Shown here piece by piece: positions 23,010 through 33,096 of a DNA stretch of 64,000 nt. The notes under the pieces are model-generated. The model searched no databases. It was not told where the DNA came from and was given only the letters and a program-made list of their open reading frames with translations. The stretch is taken from assembly GCA_963691655.1 (NCBI GenBank), contig OY829326.1:113247388-113311387 (forward strand). Direction: 5' to 3'. A program made the position numbers and the translations under genes. The DNA comes from Toxonevra muliebris (lineage: Eukaryota > Arthropoda > Insecta > Diptera > Pallopteridae). Position 1 is the stretch's first letter. Each line of letters opens with the position of its first letter.

Positions 23010-25049
23010 GAAAGGGCATAGCCGGGTTTCCATGTCAGAAATGCCCCCAAGCCGAATCAAGTTTCGCATGGATCCTTTTGAAGCACTTGATTTAAGAATG
23101 ATTTGGCTAAATTTTCAGACCATTATCTAAAAACAGGTTTACTACTCTGATTTTTCTTGTGTAAATAAGTCCAATTTTTTCAAATTTTTGCATGGTGTGG
23201 ATGGGGGTCAAAAAAATTAAAAACCGAAATTGGCATTCCATAGGAAATGCCATAAGGCCATGAAAAAAATCATTTACAGCTATTACCTATCAACTATCTG
23301 CTATTTTCGCAGAATTTCTTTTGAAATTTTTTTGTCCAAAAATTTTTTTTATGAAAATTCAAAAAAAAATTTTACTACCCTAGTTGAGTTATGGTATATC
23401 ACATTCATTCCGACTAATCACTAATTACGACTGCGTACTCAGTTTTTCTCCATCCATCTCCTCTAGTTCATTCACAATATGAATCTGAAGTCGGAAAAAT
23501 GGGGTCTTCTGGCCCTATTAAGAAATTTATTTACTTCAACAGATACGAACTTGATATCTGAAGCAAAGTTGTTAAGCATAAAGAGATAAACACTTTTTGC
23601 GCATTCACTTTTTCTCCTCTCTTACTTGTTCTCTTGAAAATGGGGTTTTAAGCCCCTTTTTTCAATAAATAAACGATAAAACAAAAACCGTTGGGAAAAC
23701 TTTTATACTGTCTTTGCAGAAAATGTTCCCTGTTAAAAATTATAGGGTGCCCCGGAATATTGAAATAACCTATGAGGTACACTTTTTCATAATAATGTAG
23801 AAACCAAATTTCTTGCATTAGAATCAAGTCACTTACACTACGTAACTAAATAATAGAATTGTTTGTTGTTGTAATTGCATTAGGCTTCCATGTGAAGCCA
23901 ACAAAATTTTAAAAAAAATTATTTAATTGATTGTAAATTGTTGACAGTTGGTTCAATCTAACACCAAACGATTCCATTATTTACTTACGTAGCGTTAGTG
24001 CTTTGGTTCTAATGTAAAAAATTCGGTTTCTACACTATTATGGAAAAAGTGTACCTCGTAGGTTATTCCGATGTTTTACGACCCCCTATAATTTTTAGCA
24101 AGAAACATTTCCTTTAATGAAAGTATAATAGTTTTCTCAACGGTTCTCGTTTTAATGGCCATTTATCGAAAAAGAGGGCTTAAAACCCCATTTTCAAGAG
24201 AACGGGTAAGAGATGGAGGAAAAGTAAAATTGTTTATATCTTTGTGCTTAACAACTTTGCTTTAGACATCAAATTCGTGTCTGTTGAAATAAAGAAATTT
24301 TGTAATAGGCCCTGAAGACTCCATTTTTCCGACTTCAGGTCCATATTGTGGGTGAACTAGAGGTGATGATGAAAAACTAAGTACGCAGTCGCGATTAGCG
24401 ACCCAAAATTAATATAAAACCGTAGAAAAATCTCGCACATATGACAAAAGTTGAAAATTTGTTGCACTGCGTAATGAATGTGATATACCATAAACTCAAC
24501 TAGGGTGGTATACAAATTTTTTGAAAGAAATTCTGCGAAAATAGCTGATAGGTAATAGCTGTAATCGATTTTTTTCATGGCCTTATGGCATTTCATATGA
24601 AATGCCAATTTTGGTTTTTAATTTTTTTGACCCCCGTCCACACCTTGCAAAAATCTGAAAAAATTGGAGTATGAGTATTCGGAAGCGACTTATTTACATA
24701 AGAAAAATCAGAGTAGTAAACCTATTTTTAGTATGAAAAAATTGCATGTAAAAAGGTTCGCGTTTTTTTCATCGCGAATTTCGCGTCAGAAAATTCGCAA
24801 AAAAATTCCAAATGTGTCTCCAAAACCAAAAAATCAGTGTGAATTTTTTCAGATTTTTCCTATGATTATTTAAGCTGAAAAGCTCGAAAAACGAAATTTA
24901 CAAAATCCGCCATTACTCAAGAAAAATTGCAGATAATGGTCTGAAAATTTAGCCAAATCATTCTTAAATCAAGTGCTTCAAAAGGGTCCATGAGAAACTT
25001 GATTCGGCTTGGGGGCATTTCTGACATGTAAACCCGGCTATGCCCTTTC
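23010..25049. mobile_element. Large foldback element, arms about 0.85-1 kb
   Basis: A 2.04-kb inverted repeat starting GAAAGGGCATAGCCGGGTTT and ending with its reverse complement. Arm landmarks pair all the way in. 'aatgcccccaagccgaatc' (23041) pairs with 'gattcggcttgggggcatt' (25000). 'ggccatgaaaaaaatc' (23256) pairs with 'gatttttttcatggcc' (24567). 'aggtacactttttcataata' (23777) pairs with 'tattatggaaaaagtgtacct' (24036). The loop is about 23870-23990. The right arm has about 200 bases (24670-24900) and another 70 (24380-24460) that are absent on the left. The same short peptide frame (MAFH.KCHKAMKKI) appears in both arms only because they are copies. No target duplication was found. Confidence 0.85.
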
Positions 25050-25174
25050 TAAATTACAGGGCGAAATGGCAATTTCTCCTGATTATTCTGCTTCTTTTTT
25101 TTTTGAATATCACACGTTATTTTTCAGAAATCTTTTTTTTTTCGTGTGACAACGAGCTCTCTTGGTGACTGGTT

Positions 25175-25385
25175 GATGTATCAGCGGCAATGATACGGTA
25201 TGTGGTGGGAGCGGTGGTTGTGGTGGCTGCTCAAACTACGCTGCATTTGATGTTGATGGCAAATCTGGATTGCGGATGCTCCTCACGACAGCAAGCGCAT
25301 TTGGATGTCAGCAATTAGCTGACGTTGCTAATTATATGAAGGGCACAACGATTGTAGTAAGAAAGAGACTGAAACTCGCCTAACT
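25175..25385 (+). other. Short coding-like open frame, unrecognised
   Basis: An open frame of about 65 codons ending at TAA near 25383, GC-richer than its surroundings. It reads a glycine/cysteine patch (CGGSGGCGGCSNYAAFD) and then DGKSGLRMLLTTASAFGC. It has no good start codon and only weak acceptor-like sequence upstream, so an exon or a chance frame are both possible. No family recognised. Confidence 0.12.
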
Positions 25386-25599
25386 ACATGAGTTTAAAAC
25401 ATTTGAGTGCCATAGTTGATGGGAAAACTGATCGTTGCATGATTCGGTGACGCATTCTCCTTTTAAACGGTAAACGCCAGCCAAAAATGAGTAATTCAAA
25501 GAAAGCATGCAACTCAATCATTTTAATGGGCGACCAATCCATACTACCTAACAAATACTACTACTATTATGACACAACAGCCCGTGGAGGGCCTAGGCC

Positions 25600-25866
25600 G
25601 AGCTTTTCGCATCCATTCATGTTGTGTGAGTTATATTTTATTTACGAATGGAAGGGACCTACAGTTTTATGCCGAATCCGAACGGCGAAGTCAAAAGTTT
25701 TTCATATGCATTTTTTTACTCTTAGTTGTTTGCCATTGCCAGCCAAGAGGTGGTGCTGTGTAGAAAAATTTTTGTTTTCTATTTTTGACTTTTTGAGCGT
25801 GCTGAGATATGAACCCGGGCACCTCTGCGCAGCAGACGTACACCAATCACTAGGCTACGGCGACCA
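25600..25866 (-). mobile_element. tRNA-derived SINE (minus strand)
   Basis: Read on the minus strand, a tRNA-like head spans about 25866-25800. It has an A-box-like GTAGCCTAGTGATTGG (25858-25843) and a degenerate B box GGGTTCATATC (25815-25805). A body with 'tggctggcaatggcaaac' follows. The central domain 'gccgttcggattcggc..aaaactgtaggtcc' (25686-25665) is the one found at 9291-9322. The 147-codon plus-strand frame across this stretch is an artefact on the opposite strand of the SINE. The tail is not clear. Confidence 0.65.
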
Positions 25867-26042
25867 CACAACTAACAAATACAGCAACATCAATAAGAAT
25901 AACGTCAATGACAATAAAAACAAAATATAAGGTTTACCTTGGATGTTGCCGAATAATGAATGGATGATGATGGTAAAGGTTCTTTGGAGTACTGAATTTG
26001 TTTGTCTTTCAACAATAGCAGGATGTTAGAGTCGACAACAGC

Positions 26043-26271
26043 CTATTTTCCTGTTTCTTGTGCAACAAAATCCGCGTCAGAATCATCGCTATTTGGTTCA
26101 TTTTCTGGTACGAAGTCATCATCACTATCTAAACTATAATCACCACTCATATCACCTGAAGTAATGTTGCAAAAGTCCTAGGGTGGAATGAGGAGGATGT
26201 TTTAGTGGGTGCAACCTCCACATACCAAAGCTGTGACGACAACTTTGACGATGTGTTAGACATTTTTGCAT
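26043..26271 (-). CDS. Small acidic protein or transposase leader, two-exon model
   Basis: On the minus strand a frame from the ATG at 26155-26143 reads MSGDYSLDSDDDFVPENEPN and continues as an acidic stretch to a TAG at 26045-26043. Just upstream, 'ttacttcag|GTGATATG' is a fair acceptor (26156), and 70 bp before it 'CTTTG|GTATGT' is a good donor (26225). An upstream ATG at 26271-26269 splices in frame across this 70-bp intron, giving about 52 residues. Acid-rich N-termini of this kind are common in piggyBac-type transposases, so this may be the broken start of one; I saw no DDD catalytic region nearby. A chance frame cannot be excluded. Confidence 0.25.
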
Positions 26272-28928
26272 TCTCAACCGCAAAAAAAAAAAAAAAAACT
26301 CCCGTCACTTCCGTACTCATCGAAATAGGATAAATCCATTGTTGTTTTCTCTATTTTCACACAAAATTTCAAAAAAAAAAATGACGCGTCTGTTTCTAAC
26401 ATATGAAATATGTGCGCCGGGTGGTTATGTGTAAATATTACACAAGGAACCTATTAGGGAAATATTTCGTACAGCCTACCAGCGACATCTACCGCAAAAA
26501 TAGATAACGAAAATATAAACTGTACGATTTTTACATTGAGACAAAATCCTAACTAGATTTGGCGAAGTTATAGTTCAGAAATATCACTTTGAATTTCAAA
26601 ACCGTGTAAAATCTGATTTGACATAAAACTTAAGACTCTTTGCTTTCTATATAAATATATGCAATATCAATAAAGAGGTAACCCTATTTCCATCATAAGC
26701 TGTTGTGAGTCATATAATAAAAAATTATAATTCTGTAATTTTTAAATAGTTTAACTTCTATGGAGGCGTATGCCCATTTCCTCTGACTAATGCGAAATTT
26801 TAAATTTTTTTCGATATTTTTTTTTTTTTTTCAATTTCTTAATTAAACGCTTACAAATCGCAGACAATTATTATGCATACATACGTAGTATACACTCATT
26901 TGTTTTCGCCTAACTTATGCTTGTGTTTATTTTTTTATTTTGTATTTTTCTTGTTTGTTGCTATAGCTTGTATTTATTTTCACTAGTACTACGATGTAAT
27001 TTATGAGCAATTTTTAATGAATGAAAATTACAAAAGCATCCGTTCGCTTTAGTGGATAGATATATGTATGCTCAGCAGTACAATTATTTTTCCTACATAT
27101 AAAACAACAACAAACAAGCAAAAATACAAGCCAAGCAGACTCATTATTACTTAGATATGTATGTGCACGTACAGAAAACACATACACACACATGTATGTA
27201 TGTATAAGTATCGTTAGTGTGCAAATAGTAGGTACTTGAAAACACAATTTTACCGCTTCACAATCAAATGAAAAATAATTGCACTTTAAAATATTTTTTA
27301 GATGAAAATCTTAAATTAGAATTAAACGTGTTCTATAATCAAACAACAAGAACAACGATTACTGCTATACATCTACATTCTACTTTTCATTTCATCTCTG
27401 CGCTCTTTAACTTTACCAATAACTGTGATGGGAATACACTCATGAAGAGTTGTTGTTAGTGTTGTTGGTTGCACTCTTGGTATGTACTCGTATATCGAAT
27501 GTGAGAATGAAAAGAAAATTGCAATTATGTAAGCAAAAGCAAAAAAATAATAATTATAAAAAAAAACTTTACTCATTTTACCAAATGATTTTTACGTTTA
27601 CCTCTCTCTATCTAAAACTAAACTTCTCTTGCCCTCTCTACTCTACTTTACGTGTATGTGTGCAAACTAATTGTATGTGTAAACTTCAAGCATATTCATA
27701 TGCTCGTTTTCTCATAGTTTTGTTTTGCGCTTAGTTTTTGTTGTTAATTTCTATTATTCTTCTTCTTCCACAACAAAATAAATAAATTGCTTTATTTGTT
27801 TTTATTAAATTTGTTTAGTTTTATTATTGTTGTTGTTACTTATTGCTGCTACTTTATTGCCATATATTGTCATTGTCATTATTTAGCTTAAAATGCCATG
27901 CGAATGTGTTGCGCTTTATCTAAATTTCATCATTAGTGTCTTTCACGCCATCCCTCCTTTCTTTTCTAATAACAGTTGAGTAAATTAGATTTTTGTTGAT
28001 ATAAGCGACAACAGAAAATTTTTTGAAGATAGCGCGATTGATTTCTATAAATAAACGTTTAATTTATATTACTCAATTTAATTCAGCAATATACTGAAAT
28101 TCATTCATTAGTAGTAATCATTATAGGAATGCAGTTTAAGTATTACCATGCCCACTTTTTATTTGCATACATGGGAAAAATGATCAAAGCACTGAAACAT
28201 GAGATTTGAGTGATACTTTCCTCGCATGTTCTATTCCCGGTTTCGGAAAATTTCACCTCCTTTTTTCTTTAAACTTACACTATGGTTATCTTTAATGATA
28301 ATCTCAGTAACCTCAGAGTTGTTGCTTTCCACAATATCATGCTACTTAAGATGGTCTAACCACTTGTTTATGAACATCAAGTTCAGTCGGGAGGAAAATT
28401 TAAAGCACATGACAATAGATTTAAATAAAAATTTTGTCTTAAACTGAGGGTTTATGGGGGTTTAAAAATTTCCCCTTATACAGAGTAAAATCAATCAAGG
28501 TATCAGTATTGATTTTACTCTTTTATATTAATTTTGTATTACCTTGTGTTACCTTATTAGGTTTGTTTGTAGAATCTTTCTCAGTTTTCCGAACAATCTG
28601 TATCTTTGGAAACGGAGTTAACATATCTTAAGATTGAGTCATTCGCACAGAAGGCGATGGTTGTTCACAATTTAATTTTCGCAACTTCTACAGTAGTTAA
28701 GTGCTGCATCATTAATCCATGCAGCCATGTGGCTAACCTGTGAGTATTCCAATTAGAATTTTTATCAAAAAATTACCGTCCTGGTTATTCAGCATTTATT
28801 AATAATTTCTGTCCAACACTTAATTTCACTATTTGAATATGTCATGGAGCACAATGTAAAAGTGAGAATATGTAGAGTAAATACATTATATTTTTAATTT
28901 TAAAGGGAGCCCTTAATAAAATACTTTT
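26272..28928. other. No gene seen
   Basis: About 2.6 kb of AT-rich DNA with A/T runs (26281, 26818) and short CA/TG runs (27180). No domains, splice models or paired repeats could be supported. Confidence 0.45.
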
Positions 28929-30790
28929 GTTGTTGTTGTACCAGCTACAATAGTGTTAGAAATTTATTGTCAAGACCCAGGAGGCAAGCCGCGTCAATGG
29001 GATGCGTCCAAAGAATGTGTGGGATCAGGTCTGTCGGGTGCTGCGGGCAGAAAAAAAGGTGAGCTGTATCGTGAGGGCCTCTGTCACAGTCTGGACAGAT
29101 GTTCTTGATTTCCTTGGTTATCCTGAGTTGTGCAAGAGTGTAGCGTGTTTCCTTCAGAAGCATTTTTTCTGCGTCGCCACTGTGTTCAGGGCATATGCAG
29201 CTTTAGACATATTTACCGCCTCCGTATGCAACGAGTTGAGTGTAGCTTTAAATGTTGCATTGTCAAGTGGTGTCAGGTTAGTAAATCTCATCAAGTCTAC
29301 CCTATGCTGGGTCAGGTCTTTGCATATCCTCCTAGGTGGTGGTGTACAGGTCGTTTGGCTTGTATTAGGGTAGTGTCTTCTTTATGGTACGCGAGTAGGA
29401 ACTGTTTTGCGAACATCATATTGTGTTCCTTGACCTTGAGACCAAAATGTCTCGTCGTGGAGGTGGTCTTTGTGTGTCATGAGGTGACAGTTTGTAGCGG
29501 TACGTAAAGCTGCGTTTTGATATGTTTGCAGGCCCTTCCACTGCGTATCGCTAATAAGTGGAGTCCCAATTGGTGGAGCCTAGCTTGCTACTGACCGTTC
29601 AATGGCTTTGTAGGTGGTGGAAATGGCCTCTTTGTCCCTGCCCCATGTGCTCCCGGCTGGTGACAGTTGCAAGTTACTTACTTTTAAAAATAGATGCCAA
29701 GTAGGTAGGTCGTTCACATATTACGTTACGCTAGAGGGGGGGTCCGACAATTTGTTACGAAGTGTTACATCGGGGATGGAGGAGGGGGGGAGGTCAGGTG
29801 CGTTCCGTAACGTCGATTTTATACTATCAAATACAGATGACTTCAAAAATTTACTCGTTTCTAAAATTAATTTTCTTCCGCTGAATTCGAAAATCATGGC
29901 TAACATTTTTTTATGGATCATTTTGCGAGATATAGTGATTTTTACAACTTTTTTATAATTTAAAAATTAGTGCGTTACTAGGGGGGGGGGAGCCGTTTTG
30001 TTACGATGTGTTACGACCAGGGGGGAGGGGTCAAAATTGGTCAAAAATTGCGTTACGTAATATGTGGACGGCCCCTTACCTATGGTGAGGATTGTGCAAT
30101 CGTTCGCATAAGGAACAAGTGTAATGTTTCGGGATGGTTTAGGCAGTTAGTTGAGACATGTAGTAGTTGAAGTTGAGCAGCGGTGACAAAACTCCACCTT
30201 CCGGTGTTTTGACCTGCAGTTGCAGAACTCCACAAACGAGTATCGACCTTACATACAGTTCGCCAGCCATCGCTTGATAATGGAAAATAGCGGCGAGTCG
30301 TAAACATCACGCAAAAGTGTAGCGTGATTGACCATGTCGAAGGCCTAAGCTAGATCAAGTGCCACTATGGCAGGGTCTTTTCTAGTTCAATCGATGGCTT
30401 ATTTTTGTGAGTACTGTGTTTAGTGATTCATTCTGAAACCATGTTGATGTTGTGCGAGTGCCAGGCGTGTGTAGGAGGAGCGTTTCAAGTGAGATAGGCC
30501 TATAAGATTTCCCTTTGTCTGCCTGTTTTCGGGAGCTTAGTCCTACCTTTCAGACATCTGGTATCGTTGATATGAGCACTGATAAGTTGAGCACTGACGT
30601 TAAATAGTTCAACCCTGGCTCGTCTGGATTTTTTAGCATTACTATCCAGATACCATTTGGCCCCAAGAGTTTTCGATGGTTTGGCGTTCTTGATGGCACT
30701 GGCCACTTCATTACATGTGAATGTGCAAAAAACGTCGGCTCTTTCAATGTCATCTCAAATTGGGAAGTGATAGACTTCAGAGGGATTTAC
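28929..30790 (-). pseudogene. Jockey-type non-LTR retrotransposon, 5'-truncated and decayed
   Basis: Minus-strand remnant of RT and C-terminus, with several frameshifts. From 5' to 3' the visible parts are: a pre-RT block NEVASAIKNAKPSKTLG (about 30715-30665), SYRPISL (near 30505), a GGVLSPL-like block (near 30190) and the catalytic box region (near 30090). In the last, the usual YADD reads YAND, so the active-site Asp is mutated. After an inserted MITE (29707-30076) the thumb region AGSTWGRDKE follows (about 29655). The C-terminal zinc knuckle CPDCDRGPHDTAHLFFC (about 29090-29040) ends the protein. The 3' tail is (CAA)n at about 28930-28945. There is no RNase H domain, consistent with the jockey clade. 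Confidence 0.88.
29707..30076. mobile_element. MITE (GGCCGTTCACATATTACG), inserted in the jockey RT
   Basis: The ends are 'ggtcgttcacatattacgtt' and 'gcgttacgtaatatgtggac' followed by GGCCCCT, with TA on each side (29705-29706 and 30077-30078). Long G-runs lie near both ends (29736, 29786, 29980, 30020). A truncated relative is at 3836-3920. It interrupts the jockey reading frame just after the catalytic box, so it arrived later. Confidence 0.8.
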
Positions 30791-30966
30791 TGTTATTATT
30801 GGTAGAGTTGTTTTTCAAAAAATTCTTTAAGTGCAGATTCAAACATAAATATGTGTGAGAGAGAGAAAGAGTGCGGTTCGAGTTGTTCTTGCTAGAGTTG
30901 TCTTTGTTTACTCGCTCTTCTCTTTATTTACATTTGCATATCGACAATTCAATAGCATTATTCTCG
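30791..30966. other. No gene seen
   Basis: A short GA-rich run sits at 30852-30872. Nothing else was seen. Confidence 0.4.
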
Positions 30967-30974
30967 ATTTAGTC

Positions 30975-31324
30975 CAGTGGTCGGCAAAATTGAAAATGAG
31001 ATTGTATTGGTGAGCGCCATACTAATTGCCATACACTGTATAAAAATAAACCTAAAAGCCGTCACATGACAAATAAAAAACTTTAAAAACCTAAACAAAA
31101 GGTATGCTACCAATGCATTTATTTATTGCATGTTACCCAAGGCATTTGAAATCATAAATTATTTTTTGGCGATAATTTCTAGTCTCACCGTGAACATAAG
31201 GAAAAAATCAACGCAGCCGCTACTCATGTTGCTTCGTTGCTGTCTGAACAGCGACTAATTGCAAGAGCGTAAGAATGCGTGTGATGAGCGTACTTCTCGT
31301 TTGAGTAAGGTTTGCCGACCACTG
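30975..31324. mobile_element. hAT-type MITE (CAGTGGTCGGCAAA)
   Basis: A 350-bp element with ends CAGTGGTCGGCAAA / TTTGCCGACCACTG (perfect) and an exact 8-bp duplication 'atttagtc' (30967-30974, 31325-31332). The CAGNG terminus and 8-bp duplication identify hAT. There is no reading frame. Confidence 0.93.
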
Positions 31325-31357
31325 ATTTAGTCCAAATGGCATTGCGTCATTGCCAAT

Positions 31358-31885
31358 CAGCGATGCCAACTTGCGGGGAATTCCCCGATTTGCGGGGAAT
31401 TTTACTCGGTACGGGGAATCGGGGAATGAGCTGTTTTTTGCGGGGAATTTGAAGTCTTTCAGCTTTTAGTAATTAAAGTCTGAACTTATGAAATATTTTA
31501 TATTTTGGGTCTTAAAATCTTCATCTTAAGCCGGCCCTGCAATTTATTGGTTTAGAGAAATCGATTTTTAAAAAAGCGTGCTATTTGAAAGTGTCATTCC
31601 CGAAAGAATTTTGTAAAAATTTCAGAGAACGCAGAGTGATTTCGTAGATACAGACGACTATAGCACCGAGTGTCAGTCATGCCAAAACAGTCGCGCGGCG
31701 CTTCGACTTCCCTTTTGGCCGTTCAGAAAGGCTTAGCTATACCTTCGACCAGCACCTACTGATTAATAACTATTTGTCCTTACTGGCTAATCTGTAAACT
31801 TACAAATTTTGGTCAGCCATCATAAAAAAGATGAAGTATATTTTATATGTATGTTAAAAACTTTGAACCCATTTTTCTCAAAACA
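31358..31885 (-). mobile_element. Non-autonomous hAT element, family CAGNGATGCCAACT, copy 3, one-ended
   Basis: It begins CAGCGATGCCAACT with the clustered 'ggggaatt' motifs and follows copies 1 and 2 through the block near 31700 ('gccgttcagaaaggcttagct'), with similarity to copy 1 up to about 31885. No opposite terminus was found before the LINE fragment at 32704, so the other end is lost or too diverged. It starts 33 bp after the neighbouring hAT MITE. Confidence 0.8.
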
Positions 31886-32695
31886 AAGTTTTTACATTTT
31901 TTATTTGAGTCAAAAGAAATTTTTATTTGAGTTAAACTTTAAAAAGTTTAAGCTGATGTGTGTTGCTAATGAAAATATAATTGCGTTGAAGCAGCTAAGA
32001 CCTGCTTTAGATCTTATGAACATGCTGCGTACTCCTATGATTACTGCTTTGCTGTCCACAAAGTTAGTATTTTTTTAGTTTAAAAATTAAAATTCCTTGT
32101 GAATATACTTTGCGCTTTTTATCAATACCGAAAATCGAAGCTTGAAATAAATATTCCAACTACAGTACTTTCTTCCATCCTGGACTTGTAACTGTAGAAA
32201 TGAAAGCCAATACTGGTAGAAATCGCGATATCCTTGCATTCTTGTCTGCTGGGTAGATAGGTGGGAAGTGTGTTTCTTCTATCATCTCAAAAGTATTACT
32301 CCTGGTTTCAGTTATATTCATTTTTGATAGATATGTGTCCAGAATTCCATTCCCTTAGCTTCCGTGGTATTCTTAGCAGATACGTTGGTTCGAATTGAAA
32401 ATTTCGTTTTCAACAACATCTGAGCCAAAATTGGAAATTTAAGTTATATTTGGCATATAGATACAAAATTCAAGATTAGGACAAAACTCAAATTATCAAA
32501 AATTGTCACAATATGTATGTTTTTGAGCACTGTCGTCTACGCTTTACTCTAAACTATATCTAAACCAAATTATTCTCATTTTATTTTTTTGATTTTTTAG
32601 CAATAACTAGTAGACAAAAATGACGGCCGTCTGATTTGCCCGTCTCTGCATACACTGTTGTTGTGATGACTACATATATAGTTTCTTTAGCCTGC
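31886..32695. other. No gene; possible hAT interior
   Basis: An open frame (to 32078) ends in a leucine-rich segment (NENIIALKQLRPALDLMNML) directly after the one-ended hAT copy. It could be interior of a longer relative, but no transposase motif was recognised. The rest is AT-rich with nothing supported. Confidence 0.3.
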
Positions 32696-32703
32696 AACAC
32701 ATT

Positions 32704-33088
32704 AGCAGAAACTCCATCAGCATTACGACTTCGGTGCTCACGGGACACTGCATAATGGGGAGACATGCTGCAAGACTAGGACTGCCTTTCAATGACTTCT
32801 GTCGGGGCTGCGGCTCTGAGGAAGAAGAAGAAACAGTCCTCCATTTCATGTGCGAATGCCCATCCCTGGCCAGGAGGAGACTAAAACTCCTGGGCTCACC
32901 TTTCTTCACTAGTCTGTCCGAGCTATCATCCGTAAATATTGAGGACATAGCCAGATTCATTATGGAATCCTCATGGTTCTCCACTCCGTAAATGGGGGAG
33001 TCGCGCCGTACTGTGGTATCACAATGCGCCTAAATGTGCTTAAGTGTGCTTTCAAGCAGAAGGCTGCCACTCCCACCTAACCTAACCT
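32704..33088 (+). pseudogene. RNase H-type LINE, 5'-truncated copy with intact 3' end
   Basis: It carries the same C-terminal zinc-knuckle region as the LINE at 0.6-1.4 kb, here continuing through the stop (32989-32991) and a 3' UTR to a tail '..cccacctaacctaacct'. It is flanked by the 8-bp duplication 'aacacatt' (32696-32703 and 33089-33096), which fixes both ends. It is a dead-on-arrival insertion of 385 bp. The 3' UTR ('gtggtatcacaatg' to 'gccactccc') is the part shared with the SINE at 3.6 kb. Confidence 0.92.
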
Positions 33089-33096
33089 AACACATT

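Noticed and set aside
23230..24608. Conserved small protein MAFH.KCHKAMKKI encoded twice
   Set aside because: The two frames lie in the arms of one inverted repeat, so similarity reflects duplication of DNA; both soon lose the frame.
25487..25930. 147-codon plus-strand open frame, the longest not in a transposase apart from fused mariner frames
   Set aside because: It runs antisense through a tRNA-derived SINE (25600-25866), has low-complexity Asn-rich ends and no recognisable domain.
29002..29507. 123- and 125-codon plus-strand frames
   Set aside because: They are antisense to the jockey C-terminus, which has clear motifs on the minus strand.
33071..33091. Telomeric TTAGG/CCTAA array
   Set aside because: Only two to three units at the end of a LINE copy bounded by a target duplication; it is an element tail, not a telomere.
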